Assembly: GCF_000755145.1 (NCBI RefSeq) | Contig: NZ_CP009228.1 | Coordinates: 2,155,694-2,219,693 of the forward strand | DNA: 64,000 bases | Direction: 5' to 3' | DNA from: Treponema putidum | Lineage (GTDB): Bacteria > Spirochaetota > Spirochaetia > Treponematales > Treponemataceae | Part shown: piece after piece, positions 7,934 to 16,770 of the stretch | Layout of the letters: each line of letters begins with the position of its first letter | Numbering within the stretch: the first letter of the stretch is position 1 | Translations under genes and position numbers: made by a program | The notes under the pieces: model-generated | Database searches by the model: none | Seen by the model: the letters and a program-made list of their open reading frames with translations, nothing else | Told to the model about the DNA's origin: nothing

Positions 7934-8887
7934 ATGTCTTGTGAAGTAAAGGCCGAAAGCAATACTGAAATTTTTGTATGCAGGCGTGTTAAAATTTTGT
8001 CACGCCTTGCTCTTTTTTCGGCAACTCTTTTATGGGGAAGCACCTTTGTTGCAGTAAGCAGCACAAACGATTTTTTTAAGCCTAATTTTTTATTGGCCTG
8101 CCGCTTTTTACCTGCCTGTCTGATTCTTTGTGCCGTGTTTTTTAAACGACTAAAGCAGCTTGACAAGCATTACCTAAAGGCCGGATGTTTTTTAGGATTT
8201 ATTATGTTTGCAGGTTATTCTTTACAAGCTATTGCCATTACTACTGCAGGAGGTCTTCCCGGCCGCAGTTCTTTTTTGGTTGCAACTTATTGTGTTCTTG
8301 TTCCCTTTGTAAACGCTGCGGTTTTAAAAAAGAAGCCGGACAAATTCAATCTTTTTGCGGCCTTTCTTTGCTTTGTAGGAATCCTCGCAATTTCGATGCC
8401 CGATTTGATTTCGGAAAGTCAAAACGGAGTAAACTGGGGCGATGCTTTTTCCCTTATAAGCAGCTTTATATTTGCAGTATATATTGTTCTTCTTCCTAAA
8501 TTTATGGAAAAACTTGATGCTGTTCTTATAACGATTGTTCAATTTGCTTTTGCAGGAAGCTATGCCCTCATTTTTTCTCTTTTGTTCGAGGATAACTCCA
8601 ATACCGTTTGGAATTATCAGTCTGTTTTTACGCTTGTTTATTTGACTGTCCTTTGTACGGCACTCTGTGTATTGCTTCAAGCTGTGGGGCAAAAGAATAC
8701 TCCTCCTGCTACAGCCGCCCTTATTTTTTCTCTTGAATCCGTGTTCAGCATCTTCCTTTCGATAATGCTTACCGATGAAAAATTTACGCCTGCCTTGGGT
8801 TTGGGCTGTTCTTGCATTTTTATTGCAATTATAATCTCCGAAACAAAGCTGTCATTTTTAAGAAAAAAATCAATGGATGTAAACTGA
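7934..8887 (+). CDS. EamA/DMT-family permease
   Basis: A 317-residue protein with about ten membrane segments in two EamA halves; the first opens with SATLLWGSTFVAVSS (residues about 32-46) and the second near GDAFSLISSFIFAVYIV. The family exports or exchanges small metabolites across the inner membrane; the substrate cannot be inferred. The charged N-terminus (about 25 residues) before the first segment is slightly long, but the ATG at 7934 follows TAGGAA and is kept. Confidence 0.85.
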   Translation: MSCEVKAESNTEIFVCRRVKILSRLALFSATLLWGSTFVAVSSTNDFFKPNFLLACRFLPACLILCAVFFKRLKQLDKHYLKAGCFLGFIMFAGYSLQAIAITTAGGLPGRSSFLVATYCVLVPFVNAAVLKKKPDKFNLFAAFLCFVGILAISMPDLISESQNGVNWGDAFSLISSFIFAVYIVLLPKFMEKLDAVLITIVQFAFAGSYALIFSLLFEDNSNTVWNYQSVFTLVYLTVLCTALCVLLQAVGQKNTPPATAALIFSLESVFSIFLSIMLTDEKFTPALGLGCSCIFIAIIISETKLSFLRKKSMDVN

Positions 8888-8993
8888 TTTTTACAAGAAG
8901 CCCAATAATCATTCAATCTAAGTAAGATTATCATTGAATTAAAGCTCTGTTTTAATATTCCGAAAATAAAATAAGAGTTATAGTTTATATAAT

Positions 8994-9033
8994 AGGGTAT
9001 CTCTAAAAACTCGGTTAGATTTTAGAGGTTCCC
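8994..9033 (-). repeat. CTCTAAAA...TTTAGAG dispersed repeat, copy 1
   Basis: Read on the minus strand this is CCTCTAAAATCTAACCGAG followed by TTTTTAGAGAT. It is nearly the same as 23581-23617 on the plus strand. The ends (CTCTAAAA and TTTTAGAG) form a weak stem. It lies in the 170-base gap before the small gene at 9059. Confidence 0.65.
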
Positions 9034-9058
9034 AACAGAACTTGAGAGGGGAAAGAAT

Positions 9059-9502
9059 ATGCTTCATAATATTGTTTTTCAAGATAATTTGTTTCAAATA
9101 ACCAGAATGTTGGATGTAATAAAGGACGGTCTTAATTTAGACCTTTCAGAAATTATTTTTGCGGATAAGATGGTAAGAGATATTTTATTTTTTGATGCAG
9201 CCCTCCAAAAACTCTTTAGTCAGATAGAACCTCAGTCCCACTTGTCCGATTATATCGACACAATGAACTGCCTTTATTTTTGCATCAAAAAGTATATGAA
9301 CATTTTAAATTTGATTTTAACCGAAAAACTCTGTCCTGAATCCGTTTTTAGCACGGAAAAAGCCCGTCTTGAAGGTATTTATAAAAAACATCAGGATTTT
9401 CTCGGCAAAATAAATATAGATATTTCCGATACGAATTTTGAAAATGAAACCTACAACATCGTCTCTCAAAATGAACTTTCAGAGTTATTGAACTTAGGAT
9501 AG
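9059..9502 (+). CDS. Hypothetical protein, 147 aa
   Basis: The ATG at 9059 follows GAGAGGGGAAAG. The product is acidic and probably all-helical, without a signal peptide or transmembrane segment. It has hydrophobic heptad-like spacing (LFQITRMLDVIKDGLNLDL) and two cysteines in a central helix. I do not recognise it. It lies just ahead of rsmD, 21 bases away, and could be co-transcribed with it. Confidence 0.65.
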   Translation: MLHNIVFQDNLFQITRMLDVIKDGLNLDLSEIIFADKMVRDILFFDAALQKLFSQIEPQSHLSDYIDTMNCLYFCIKKYMNILNLILTEKLCPESVFSTEKARLEGIYKKHQDFLGKINIDISDTNFENETYNIVSQNELSELLNLG

Positions 9503-9523
9503 GTCTATGCTATAATTATTCCT

Positions 9524-10111
9524 ATGAGAATAACCGGAGGAAGTTTAAAAAACAGACAGGTAGAGTGCCCTAAGGGGATAATAAGGCCTGCAATGGACAG
9601 AATGAGGGAGTCTGTTTTTTCCATACTTGGAGATCTTTCAGGTCTTTCTTTTTTAGACCTTTTTACGGGATCGGGAGTCTGCGGTTTGGAAGCCTATTCG
9701 CGCGGAGCCTATCCTGTCTATCTTGTAGAAAAAGATGCCGATAAATTTCCCGTTTTATTAAAAAACGTTTCCATGGCAGATAAAAAACTTGAATGTAAAA
9801 GGATGCCGGCAGAAACTTTTATAAAAAGAGCTAAGGTATCCTTTGATATTATCTACCTTGACCCACCCTTCCCCTATAAATTTCACGTAGAACTTCTAAA
9901 AAAAATAGAAGAATCAAAAATATTAAAAGAAGGCGGCCTTGTGATGATGCATAGGCCTTCTGAAAAAGCTATGCCTCAAACTATAGGCTCTCTGACAAAG
10001 AGAGATGAAAGAATATATGGAAGATCCATCGTGGATTTTTATCGCAAAGAAAATTATTGTATGCGGTTTGTAACCAAATCGCGTGATATGGAGGAAGGAT
10101 GTTTAAGTTAA
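9524..10111 (+). CDS. rsmD: 16S rRNA (guanine966-N2)-methyltransferase RsmD
   Basis: A 195-residue class I SAM-dependent methyltransferase. It opens with MRITGGSLKNRQVECP and RPAMDRMRESVFSIL, has the SAM-binding LDLFTGSGVCGLEA (residues about 44-57) and the catalytic DPPF motif near residue 112. It should methylate G966 of 16S rRNA in the 30S subunit. Its last 13 bases overlap the following glycosidase gene. Confidence 0.92.
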   Translation: MRITGGSLKNRQVECPKGIIRPAMDRMRESVFSILGDLSGLSFLDLFTGSGVCGLEAYSRGAYPVYLVEKDADKFPVLLKNVSMADKKLECKRMPAETFIKRAKVSFDIIYLDPPFPYKFHVELLKKIEESKILKEGGLVMMHRPSEKAMPQTIGSLTKRDERIYGRSIVDFYRKENYCMRFVTKSRDMEEGCLS

Positions 10112-11381
10112 AAGAAAATTTTTTGCTTGGAGTTGCTACGGCTTCTACCCAGATTGAGGGAGGAAGGGTAAATTCTAACTGGAACGATTTTTGTAACCGC
10201 AAAATGACAAATGACGGCTCGGACGTGTCCCGTGCAAATATGCACTACGAAAAGATTGAAGAAGATACCAAGCTTTTAAAAAAAATGGGGATTCAAAGCT
10301 ACCGCATGTCCTTAGAATGGGCACGAATTGAGCCTGAAAAGGGAAAATTCGATACTAAAGCCCTTGATCACTATAAAGAAGAATTAAGCCTTTTAAAAAG
10401 AGCAGGTATAAGGCCCTTAATAAGCCTATACCATTTTAGCCATCCCATGTGGTTTGAAAATTCGGGAGGCTTTACAAAAAAAGAAAATGTTGAAGTCTTT
10501 TTAAATTATGTAAAGACTTGCATAAGCGAGCTCGGCAGCTTTTGCAGCGACTATGTTACAATAAATGAGCCTAATGTCTATGCGGTTCAATCCTTTTTTT
10601 TAGGTCTTTGGCCGCCTGAAAAAAAGTCTCTTTTTATGACTTTAAAGGTAATGAACGTCCTCGTAGCCGCCCATTGTAAGGCCTATGAGTTAATCCATAA
10701 AATACGCAAAGAGAAGGGCTTTACGGACACAAGGGTAAGCTTTGCCCACCACATGCAGGCCTTCCATCCAAAAGATAAAAATAGAAAAGCCGATCAAAGG
10801 GCTGCTAAAAGAATAAGCAAAATTTTTCAAGACGGAATTATGAAAGCCTGTTTTAAGGGAGAATTTTCATTTCCTTTAAAAAATATCCTAAACATAAAAA
10901 ACAAAACTACGTAGATTTTATAGCCATCAACTATTATTCAAGGCAGGCAGTAAGAGGTTTTTCTTACAAAGCCTTTGAAAACACTCCTAAAAACGATTTA
11001 GGCTGGGATATTTATCCATTGGGCATAATTGAATGTGCCCAAAACTGCTATGACTGCCTTCCTCTGCCGATAGTCATAAGCGAAAACGGAACATGCGACA
11101 ATAATGATGCGTTTAGATGCCGATATATTTATGATCACCTAAAACTTATAAGCGAATCACCCCTTCCCTTTGAAGCCTATTATCATTGGTGCTTTATCGA
11201 CAATTTCGAGTGGAAGGAAGGGGAATCTGCCAGATTCGGCCTTGTGCACTGTAATTACGAAACTCAAGAAAGAACGGTCAAAAAAAGCGGGGAATTCTAC
11301 AGCGAAATGATCAAAAAGCGAGGTGTCGATAAATCGATGATGGAAAAATATGTTGAACCTTGTAAGTATAATGTAAAATAA
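10099..11381 (+). CDS. GH1 beta-glycosidase, frameshifted
   Basis: The start ATG at 10099 follows GGAGGA. The first frame (to 10914) holds the GH1 opening FLLGVATASTQIEGG and the acid/base motif TINEPN. The second frame (from about 10890 to 11381) holds DFIAINYYSRQ and the nucleophile motif ISENG. Adding one A to the six-A run at about 10878-10883 joins them as ...FPLKKYPKHKKQNYVDF, a protein of about 427 residues, typical for GH1. The likely function is hydrolysis of beta-glucosides or 6-phospho-beta-glucosides. Both catalytic glutamates survive, so the break may be a read error. Confidence 0.85.
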
Positions 11382-11519
11382 TTGAACACGGGTATTCTAC
11401 AACAATAACATTATATTTACCTAATAGCTATGAATATGTTAAAAAAAAGTATAATATTTTTAAAATTAGAATTGGAATAACAAATATTTATTTGTATATT
11501 TATTATTTTTAATACTAAA

Positions 11520-11597
11520 CAGGCGTGGAGCTTTATCGGTTTAGGAATAGTTTCAGCGGCTTTTTGTACATTTTTTTATTTGCGGGATAATAGATAA
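11520..11597 (+). pseudogene. Possible remnant of a membrane protein
   Basis: In the 377-base gap between the GH1 gene and rplU, one frame reads QAWSFIGLGIVSAAFCTFF then YLRDNR and a stop. This looks like the last transmembrane helix and basic tail of a transporter. No start or ribosome-binding site precedes it; upstream is AT-rich noise. The only other content of the gap is the rplU promoter and leader. Confidence 0.35.
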
Positions 11598-11653
11598 GTG
11601 ATAAGTTATGGATAAATAATGCCGATAAAATTAAACAGTTTTTCTCAAGCCTA

Positions 11654-11683
11654 TTGACATTTTATGCGGTTTTTTGCTATATT
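11654..11683 (+). promoter_or_regulatory. Promoter of the rplU-prp-rpmA-obg cluster
   Basis: TTGACA at 11654-11659 and TATATT at 11678-11683 are separated by 18 bases. It is the strongest promoter-like site before rplU and leaves a leader of about 70 bases. Confidence 0.6.
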
Positions 11684-11706
11684 TAGTCCCTAGTGTTTAA
11701 ATTTGT

Positions 11707-11732
11707 CCGGTATAAACCCGTTAATATGCCGG
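11707..11732 (+). promoter_or_regulatory. rplU leader hairpin
   Basis: CCGGTATA and TATGCCGG form an 8-bp stem (one G-U) around a 10-base loop. A short spacer and seven Ts follow, just before the ribosome-binding site of rplU. This layout would suit attenuation or autoregulation by a ribosomal protein, but that is inference. Confidence 0.4.
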
Positions 11733-11758
11733 CAAAAGTTTTTTTATGAGGTATAAAG

Positions 11759-12070
11759 ATGTACGCACTTATTGAGTATAAAGGCAAACAGTATAAAGCT
11801 GAGAAGGGTGTAAAACTCGTAGTTGATAAACTTTCTGCCGAAAGCGGAAGCAAAATCGACATCGACACCGTTCTTTTAATCAGCGATGGAGATAAAGTTA
11901 CTGTGGGAACTCCCTACGTAAGCGGAGCTAAGGTTTCTGCAACAGTAGGAGATTCTTTTAGAGAAAGAAAGATTATTGTTTACAAGCATAAGGCTAAGAA
12001 AAACTACCACAGAACCCAAGGACATAGGCAGGGACATACCTGCATTACTGTTGACGATATTGTCGGATAA
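11759..12070 (+). CDS. rplU: 50S ribosomal protein L21
   Basis: A 103-residue protein with the L21 pattern: MYALIEYKGKQYKAEKG, the basic stretch ERKIIVYKHKAKKNYHRTQGHRQ and the conserved end CITVDDI. It binds 23S rRNA in the large subunit. It is first in the cluster rplU-prp-rpmA-obg, the usual bacterial order. The ATG follows GAGGT. Confidence 0.95.
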   Translation: MYALIEYKGKQYKAEKGVKLVVDKLSAESGSKIDIDTVLLISDGDKVTVGTPYVSGAKVSATVGDSFRERKIIVYKHKAKKNYHRTQGHRQGHTCITVDDIVG

Positions 12071-12075
12071 AAAAA

Positions 12076-12447
12076 GTGGTAAAAATTCGGCTTCTTTCAA
12101 ATGCTGAAAACTGTTTTTCGGCCTTTGAATCGTCAGGCCATGCCGGCGGCAGTTACGCTTTGTGCGGTGATAATGACGGCAAGCCGGAAAAAGGCGGCAA
12201 TATAGTTTGTGCCGCCGTTACCATTTTGCTTAAAACGGCCGTTTTAAGCTTAAGCTCGGCTCAAAAAGAGAGCTCAAGTTTAAAGGCCGAAATACTGGCT
12301 GATAATCCGGGCTATCTTTCGGCAAAAGTAACAGCTTTTTCGGAAAAAGATATGCCCAGATTGCAGTATTTACTGGAATTTTTAACAATAGGTTTAATGG
12401 CCATTGAGGCCGAATATCCCGATTGTTTGGATTTACAGATAGCTTAA
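12076..12447 (+). CDS. prp: Ribosomal-processing cysteine protease Prp
   Basis: A 123-residue Prp (YsxB-like) protein starting at GTG 12076. The catalytic pair is visible: His in GHAG (residue 22) and Cys in NIVCAAVT (residue 45). In Firmicutes Prp removes an N-terminal extension from L27 before ribosome assembly. It sits in its conserved place between rplU and rpmA. The adjacent L27 here has no such extension, so the substrate in this organism is unclear. Confidence 0.88.
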   Translation: MVKIRLLSNAENCFSAFESSGHAGGSYALCGDNDGKPEKGGNIVCAAVTILLKTAVLSLSSAQKESSSLKAEILADNPGYLSAKVTAFSEKDMPRLQYLLEFLTIGLMAIEAEYPDCLDLQIA

Positions 12448-12477
12448 AGATTTTGATAATTTTTTTGGAGGATTATT

Positions 12478-12729
12478 ATGGCACGTAAAAAGGGCGGCAG
12501 CGGTGCAAAAAACGGAAGAGATTCCAATCCTAAATATTTGGGTGTTAAAGTTTACGGCGGAACGGAAGTATCGGCCGGTTCAATTTTGGTTCGCCAGAGA
12601 GGTACTTCAATCCATCCGGGTAACAATGTAGGCTGCGGAAAAGACTATACATTATTTGCAAAAGCTGACGGTGTAGTTACCTACCATGAAAGAAAGGGTA
12701 GAAAACTCGCATCTATCGAAGCAAAATAA
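12478..12729 (+). CDS. rpmA: 50S ribosomal protein L27
   Basis: An 83-residue L27 that begins directly with [19 protein letters not shown] and contains the conserved [17 protein letters not shown]. The start is fixed by GGAGG just upstream at about 12466-12470, leaving no room for the N-terminal extension that Prp cleaves in Firmicutes. L27 reaches the peptidyl-transferase centre. A terminator follows. Confidence 0.95.
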   Translation: MARKKGGSGAKNGRDSNPKYLGVKVYGGTEVSAGSILVRQRGTSIHPGNNVGCGKDYTLFAKADGVVTYHERKGRKLASIEAK

Positions 12730-12750
12730 TTTGGCTTCGAGTTAATGTAT

Positions 12751-12779
12751 AAAAAAGCCGGTTTTTGCCGGCTTTTTTT
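12751..12779 (+). terminator. Intrinsic terminator after rpmA
   Basis: AAAAGCCGG and CCGGCTTTT form a stem around a T-rich loop, followed by seven Ts. obg begins 20 bases later, so obg is expressed by read-through or from a promoter not obvious here. Confidence 0.8.
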
Positions 12780-12798
12780 GTAGGAAAAAAGAGCAATT

Positions 12799-13947
12799 AT
12801 GGTAAAATTTGCAGATGAATCTAAAATAAGAGTTTCCTCAGGAAAGGGCGGCAACGGCTGTATAGCATTTAGACGGGAAAAGTATGTTCCTATGGGTGGC
12901 CCCTCGGGAGGGGACGGCGGCCGAGGCGGAGACCTTATCTTTGAAATACGCCGCAACATGAGAACACTGGTTCATTTGAGACATAAAAGGGTTTACAAGG
13001 CAAAAAACGGCGGGGGAGGGGAAGGCTCTCAACGTTTCGGTAAAAAAGGCGATGACTGCATAATACCTCTTCCTCCCGGCTGCGTAATAAAAGACCCGGA
13101 AACGGGAAAAACTATTTTGGATTTTGGAGATGCTGAAGAAGGCCGCTTTGTTTTTCTCAAAGGCGGAAACGGCGGTTGGGGAAACTGTCATTTTAAGACC
13201 TCCACCAATCAAGCTCCTAAAACTGCTCTTCCCGGACAAGAAGGGGAAACAAGAGAAATAATCGTCGAGCTTAACATAATAGCCGATATAGGCTTGGTAG
13301 GCTTTCCTAATGCGGGAAAATCTTCTCTTCTCGACTATTTTACAAATGCAAGGCCTAAAATTGCTCCCTATCCCTTTACCACCAAAATTCCGAACCTTGG
13401 AGTTTTGCGTGTAGACGAAGAAAGGGATGTTATCATTGCCGACATACCGGGAATCCTTGAGGGGGCTTCAGAGGGTATAGGACTCGGCATAAGATTTTTA
13501 AAGCATATAGCCCGTTCTGCAGGTCTCGCCTTTTTAATAGACCTTTCAGACGATAACTATTTAAGGGCATACGATGTTCTTTGTAAAGAACTGGAAAGCT
13601 ATTCAAAAGAATTGGCCCAAAAGAAAAGAATTATAATTGCCACAAAATTGGACTTGCCCGATGCAAAAGAAAGATTAGCAGAGCTTAAAAATGCAATTCC
13701 CGATCAGGAAATTTTAGGTATTTCTCTTTATAATGAATGGGGTTTGGGAGAAGTAAAAAAAGCCTTTATTAACTTGGCCGATGAAATGCAAAAAACAAAA
13801 CAGCAAAAAGAAAGCCTTGACCCATATCAACAAAACAAAAATTTTATGACGGCAGAACTCGATGATGTTTTTTATGAAGAAAAAAATGATGACGATCACT
13901 TCGGGGCAACAGTCAGCTTGAGCCGTAAAAGGAAACCTAAAAAATGA
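12799..13947 (+). CDS. obg: GTPase Obg/CgtA
   Basis: A 382-residue Obg GTPase. The glycine-rich Obg fold covers residues about 1-158 (KGGNGCIAFRREKYVP, GGDGGRGGDLIFE). The GTPase domain follows with the P-loop GFPNAGKSS, DIPGILEGA and ATKLDL. The C-terminal tail is short and charged, so there is no OCT domain. Obg assists 50S assembly and responds to ppGpp. The stop overlaps the nadD start (ATGA). Confidence 0.95.
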   Translation: MVKFADESKIRVSSGKGGNGCIAFRREKYVPMGGPSGGDGGRGGDLIFEIRRNMRTLVHLRHKRVYKAKNGGGGEGSQRFGKKGDDCIIPLPPGCVIKDPETGKTILDFGDAEEGRFVFLKGGNGGWGNCHFKTSTNQAPKTALPGQEGETREIIVELNIIADIGLVGFPNAGKSSLLDYFTNARPKIAPYPFTTKIPNLGVLRVDEERDVIIADIPGILEGASEGIGLGIRFLKHIARSAGLAFLIDLSDDNYLRAYDVLCKELESYSKELAQKKRIIIATKLDLPDAKERLAELKNAIPDQEILGISLYNEWGLGEVKKAFINLADEMQKTKQQKESLDPYQQNKNFMTAELDDVFYEEKNDDDHFGATVSLSRKRKPKK

Positions 13948-15152
13948 GGCTGGCAATCTTAGGCGGTTCTTTTAATCCCATACATCTTGGACACTTAAAT
14001 TTAGCTTTTCACTCTTACAAGGAATTAGCCTATGATAAGATTGCTATTGTTCCGGCCTATATTTCTCCTTTTAAAATTTTTTCTAAAGATACGGAAGTTG
14101 AAGATAGGCTTAAAATGATAGACCTTGCTATTGCCGATAAACCTTATCTGTACTGTGAGTTATATGAGATTGAAAGGCAGGGCGTTTCTTACACAATAGA
14201 TACGATAAATTATCTTTATAAAAAATTTCCCGATATCGAAGGAAAAATAGGCCTAATTATCGGGGATGATTTAAAAGATAATTTTTCCCGCTGGAAAGAT
14301 GCTGAAGAAATTATAAAGAAGACCGACATAATTATAGGGAGAAGAACAGGCCTTAAAGGCCATTCAAATATCTTAAATACCGGCTTTGCAGAGGCTTCTG
14401 TCAAGGAGCTAAAAAACGAAATCTTAAATATTTCGTCAACCCAAATAAGAGATGCGGTTTTAAAAGATGAAGATTTTTCTTCCCTCGTTCCCAAGGGAGT
14501 CTATGATTACATTGTGGAACACGGCCTTTATAAAAATAATACTTCGGTCTTGAATATAAATACATCAGATATAGAATTAAAAACAAAAGAAATAGACAGT
14601 TTTGCAAAAAGTGTTTTAACCGAATCACGCTATGCCCATTCAGTGCGTGTTGCAGAATATGCGCGTTATCTTGCACAAGAGTATGCAAAAGAAGGTGTAT
14701 CCCCGTCTCTTGCTTATTTTACAGGCCTTGCTCATGATATTTGTAAAAAATGTTCCGATGAAGAGCTGGTAAAACTTGTAGAAGCCGACGGGCTTGGAAT
14801 TGACAATATTGAAAATAGCCGCTTAAATCTTTTACACGGAAGAGCGGCTGCCGTAGTTTTGCAAAACAAATTCGGCATCAATGATGAGTCCGTTTTAAAA
14901 GCCGCTGCCTTTCATACTTTCGGATATGAGGGAATAGATGCCTTGGGAAAGATTATTTATATCGCCGATAAAATAGAACCCGGCCGTCCTAATACCCAAA
15001 ACTTTCGAGATATGGTAAAATCTTCTTCTCTTAATGAGTTGATGCTTGCAGTCTTGGATTGGAACCTTGCCTATATCGAAAAAAAAGGAGCGAGCACTCA
15101 TCCGGAAACAAAAAAAATGTATGAGCAAATACAAAAGGAGCTTAAAAGGTGA
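13944..15152 (+). CDS. nadD: NadD-YqeK fusion (NaMN adenylyltransferase + HD hydrolase)
   Basis: A 402-residue fusion. The first half is NadD: nucleotidyltransferase motif GGSFNPIHLGH at residues about 6-16 and ISSTQIRDA near 160; it makes nicotinate adenine dinucleotide for NAD synthesis. The second half (from about residue 215) is a YqeK-type HD domain with HSVRVAEYA, GLAHDICKK and HTFG; this family includes Ap4A hydrolases. The two are separate adjacent genes in many bacteria; I see no stop or start between them. Four-base overlaps link it to obg and to the LCP gene. Confidence 0.9.
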   Translation: MRLAILGGSFNPIHLGHLNLAFHSYKELAYDKIAIVPAYISPFKIFSKDTEVEDRLKMIDLAIADKPYLYCELYEIERQGVSYTIDTINYLYKKFPDIEGKIGLIIGDDLKDNFSRWKDAEEIIKKTDIIIGRRTGLKGHSNILNTGFAEASVKELKNEILNISSTQIRDAVLKDEDFSSLVPKGVYDYIVEHGLYKNNTSVLNINTSDIELKTKEIDSFAKSVLTESRYAHSVRVAEYARYLAQEYAKEGVSPSLAYFTGLAHDICKKCSDEELVKLVEADGLGIDNIENSRLNLLHGRAAAVVLQNKFGINDESVLKAAAFHTFGYEGIDALGKIIYIADKIEPGRPNTQNFRDMVKSSSLNELMLAVLDWNLAYIEKKGASTHPETKKMYEQIQKELKR

Positions 15153-16372
15153 AAATAAAACTTATGGATACGGGGAAAAATATTATATTCCTTGTAGTAA
15201 TTCTTATTGTTTTAATTACTTCCTTTGTTGTAGTTCTTTTAAAAATGCAAAGAGATATCGTTAAGGATTATCTTTCCTCCGATAAGATTTTAAAAGTTCT
15301 TTTAGTGGTTGAAGATAAGGGTGTTCCTATTTCTATAAGTATATTAGCCTATTATCCTGAAACAAAAAGAGCTGCTATGTTTGATGTGCCGGCGAATATA
15401 GGCTTGATTATTCAATCCTTAAACCGCACGGATGCAATAGGAGCCGTATACACCGAAAAAGGTATATCGAGCTTTAAGGCTGAAATAGAAAAACTTGCCG
15501 GTATTTCAGTTCCGTTTTATTTGACATGTAATCTTGACAACTTTGCTATGTTGACCGATATGCTGGGCGGGCTATCGGTATTTATTCCTTCGCCGGTAGA
15601 CATAGATAACGATAATATGCGCATCCTCTTACCTTCAGGTTCCGTTTCTCTTGACGGAGACAAAATACGGGACTTTCTTGTTTATGAGGATGAATTGGAT
15701 GCTGAAGGCGAGGCTGCTGCAAGAAAACAAAAGGCTGTTTTGGCTCTTTTTAGGGCTATAAACGATAATTCACCTGAGATTTTTTCTAAGGAGAGATTTT
15801 CGATTTTAAGCGATAATTTCAACTCGAATGTTTCCGGTTCCGATTTAAAGAATTTGCTTGAATCCATAAGCAAGATGGACTCTGAGCGTTTGGTTCCGCA
15901 GAGGCTTACAGGAGCTCTTCGAATTATCGAAGACAAGCGTCTTTTAACTCCGTTTAGAGAAGGGCAGCAGATAAAAGAAATTATCCGCCAAACAATTGCA
16001 GTATTGGCTTCCGATGATTCTTCAGCCCTTGAGCGTGTTTATGCTTTGGAAATTTTAAACGGAACAAATGTACAAGGCCTTGCAAAGACTACCTCAGAGC
16101 TTTATCAAAGCTTTGCCTATGATGTTGTAAGTATAGGAAATTCCGAAAATCCTGTAGAGGAAACGGTTTTGATAGATAGAATCGGAAACCCTTCCGTAGC
16201 AAACATTGTTGCAAAGGTTATAAGATGTAAAAATATTCAAACTACGCAGCTTCCTGCCGAAGGAGAATACGGAAGTGAAACCAATGTTGACTTTACCCTG
16301 ATTTTGGGTTCGGATTTTAACGGTTTTTTTGTCGTTGAAAAAAAGAACGATAAAAAAGATAATGGTGATTGA
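15149..16372 (+). CDS. LytR-CpsA-Psr family protein with LytR_C domain
   Basis: A 407-residue protein with one N-terminal membrane segment (IIFLVVILIVLITSFVVVLL). A periplasmic LCP-like domain follows (LTDMLGGLSVFIPSPVDID, then a degenerate RKQKAVLALFRAI). The C-terminal LytR_C domain is LEILNGTNVQGLAKTTSELY. LCP proteins transfer glycopolymers to envelope acceptors; the role in treponemes is not known. The GTG at 15149 follows AAGGAG with an 8-base gap. nadD/yqeK-LCP-rsfS is a common order. Confidence 0.8.
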   Translation: MKIKLMDTGKNIIFLVVILIVLITSFVVVLLKMQRDIVKDYLSSDKILKVLLVVEDKGVPISISILAYYPETKRAAMFDVPANIGLIIQSLNRTDAIGAVYTEKGISSFKAEIEKLAGISVPFYLTCNLDNFAMLTDMLGGLSVFIPSPVDIDNDNMRILLPSGSVSLDGDKIRDFLVYEDELDAEGEAAARKQKAVLALFRAINDNSPEIFSKERFSILSDNFNSNVSGSDLKNLLESISKMDSERLVPQRLTGALRIIEDKRLLTPFREGQQIKEIIRQTIAVLASDDSSALERVYALEILNGTNVQGLAKTTSELYQSFAYDVVSIGNSENPVEETVLIDRIGNPSVANIVAKVIRCKNIQTTQLPAEGEYGSETNVDFTLILGSDFNGFFVVEKKNDKKDNGD

Positions 16373-16386
16373 TAAGGATAAAACTA

Positions 16387-16746
16387 ATGATAGAAAATTT
16401 TGACTTTTATGCTCCGGCCTTGGAGCTTGGAAAATTATTGCGCGATTTTAAGGGCGAAGATGTTGTTGTACTGGACTTACGGGATAAAAATATTTGGACG
16501 GATTTTTTTGTAATTTGTACCGTAACAAGTGCCGCTCATTCGGGCGGTTTGGAAAAAAGAGTTTACGAATTCTTACCTGAACACAATCTGGAAGAATATC
16601 ATACCAAGCGTAAATCTCCCGACGGAGATGAGTGGAGGCTTATAGATTTGGGCGGTATTGTTGTGCATCTAATGAGCGAAACTGCCCGCAATTTTTACAG
16701 CCTTGAAAAAATTTGGTTTGATTCTAAAAATATTCTTGAAGACTAA
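16387..16746 (+). CDS. rsfS: Ribosomal silencing factor RsfS
   Basis: A 119-residue RsfS/Iojap-like protein (DLRDKNIWTDFFVICT, KSPDGDEWRLIDLGGIVVHLM). It binds L14 and blocks subunit joining when nutrients are scarce. The ATG at 16387 is preferred because AAGGA lies eight bases upstream; a TTG at 16369 would overlap the LCP stop and has no such site. Confidence 0.9.
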   Translation: MIENFDFYAPALELGKLLRDFKGEDVVVLDLRDKNIWTDFFVICTVTSAAHSGGLEKRVYEFLPEHNLEEYHTKRKSPDGDEWRLIDLGGIVVHLMSETARNFYSLEKIWFDSKNILED

Positions 16747-16770
16747 CCTTTACGATAAGAAGATGTAAAA

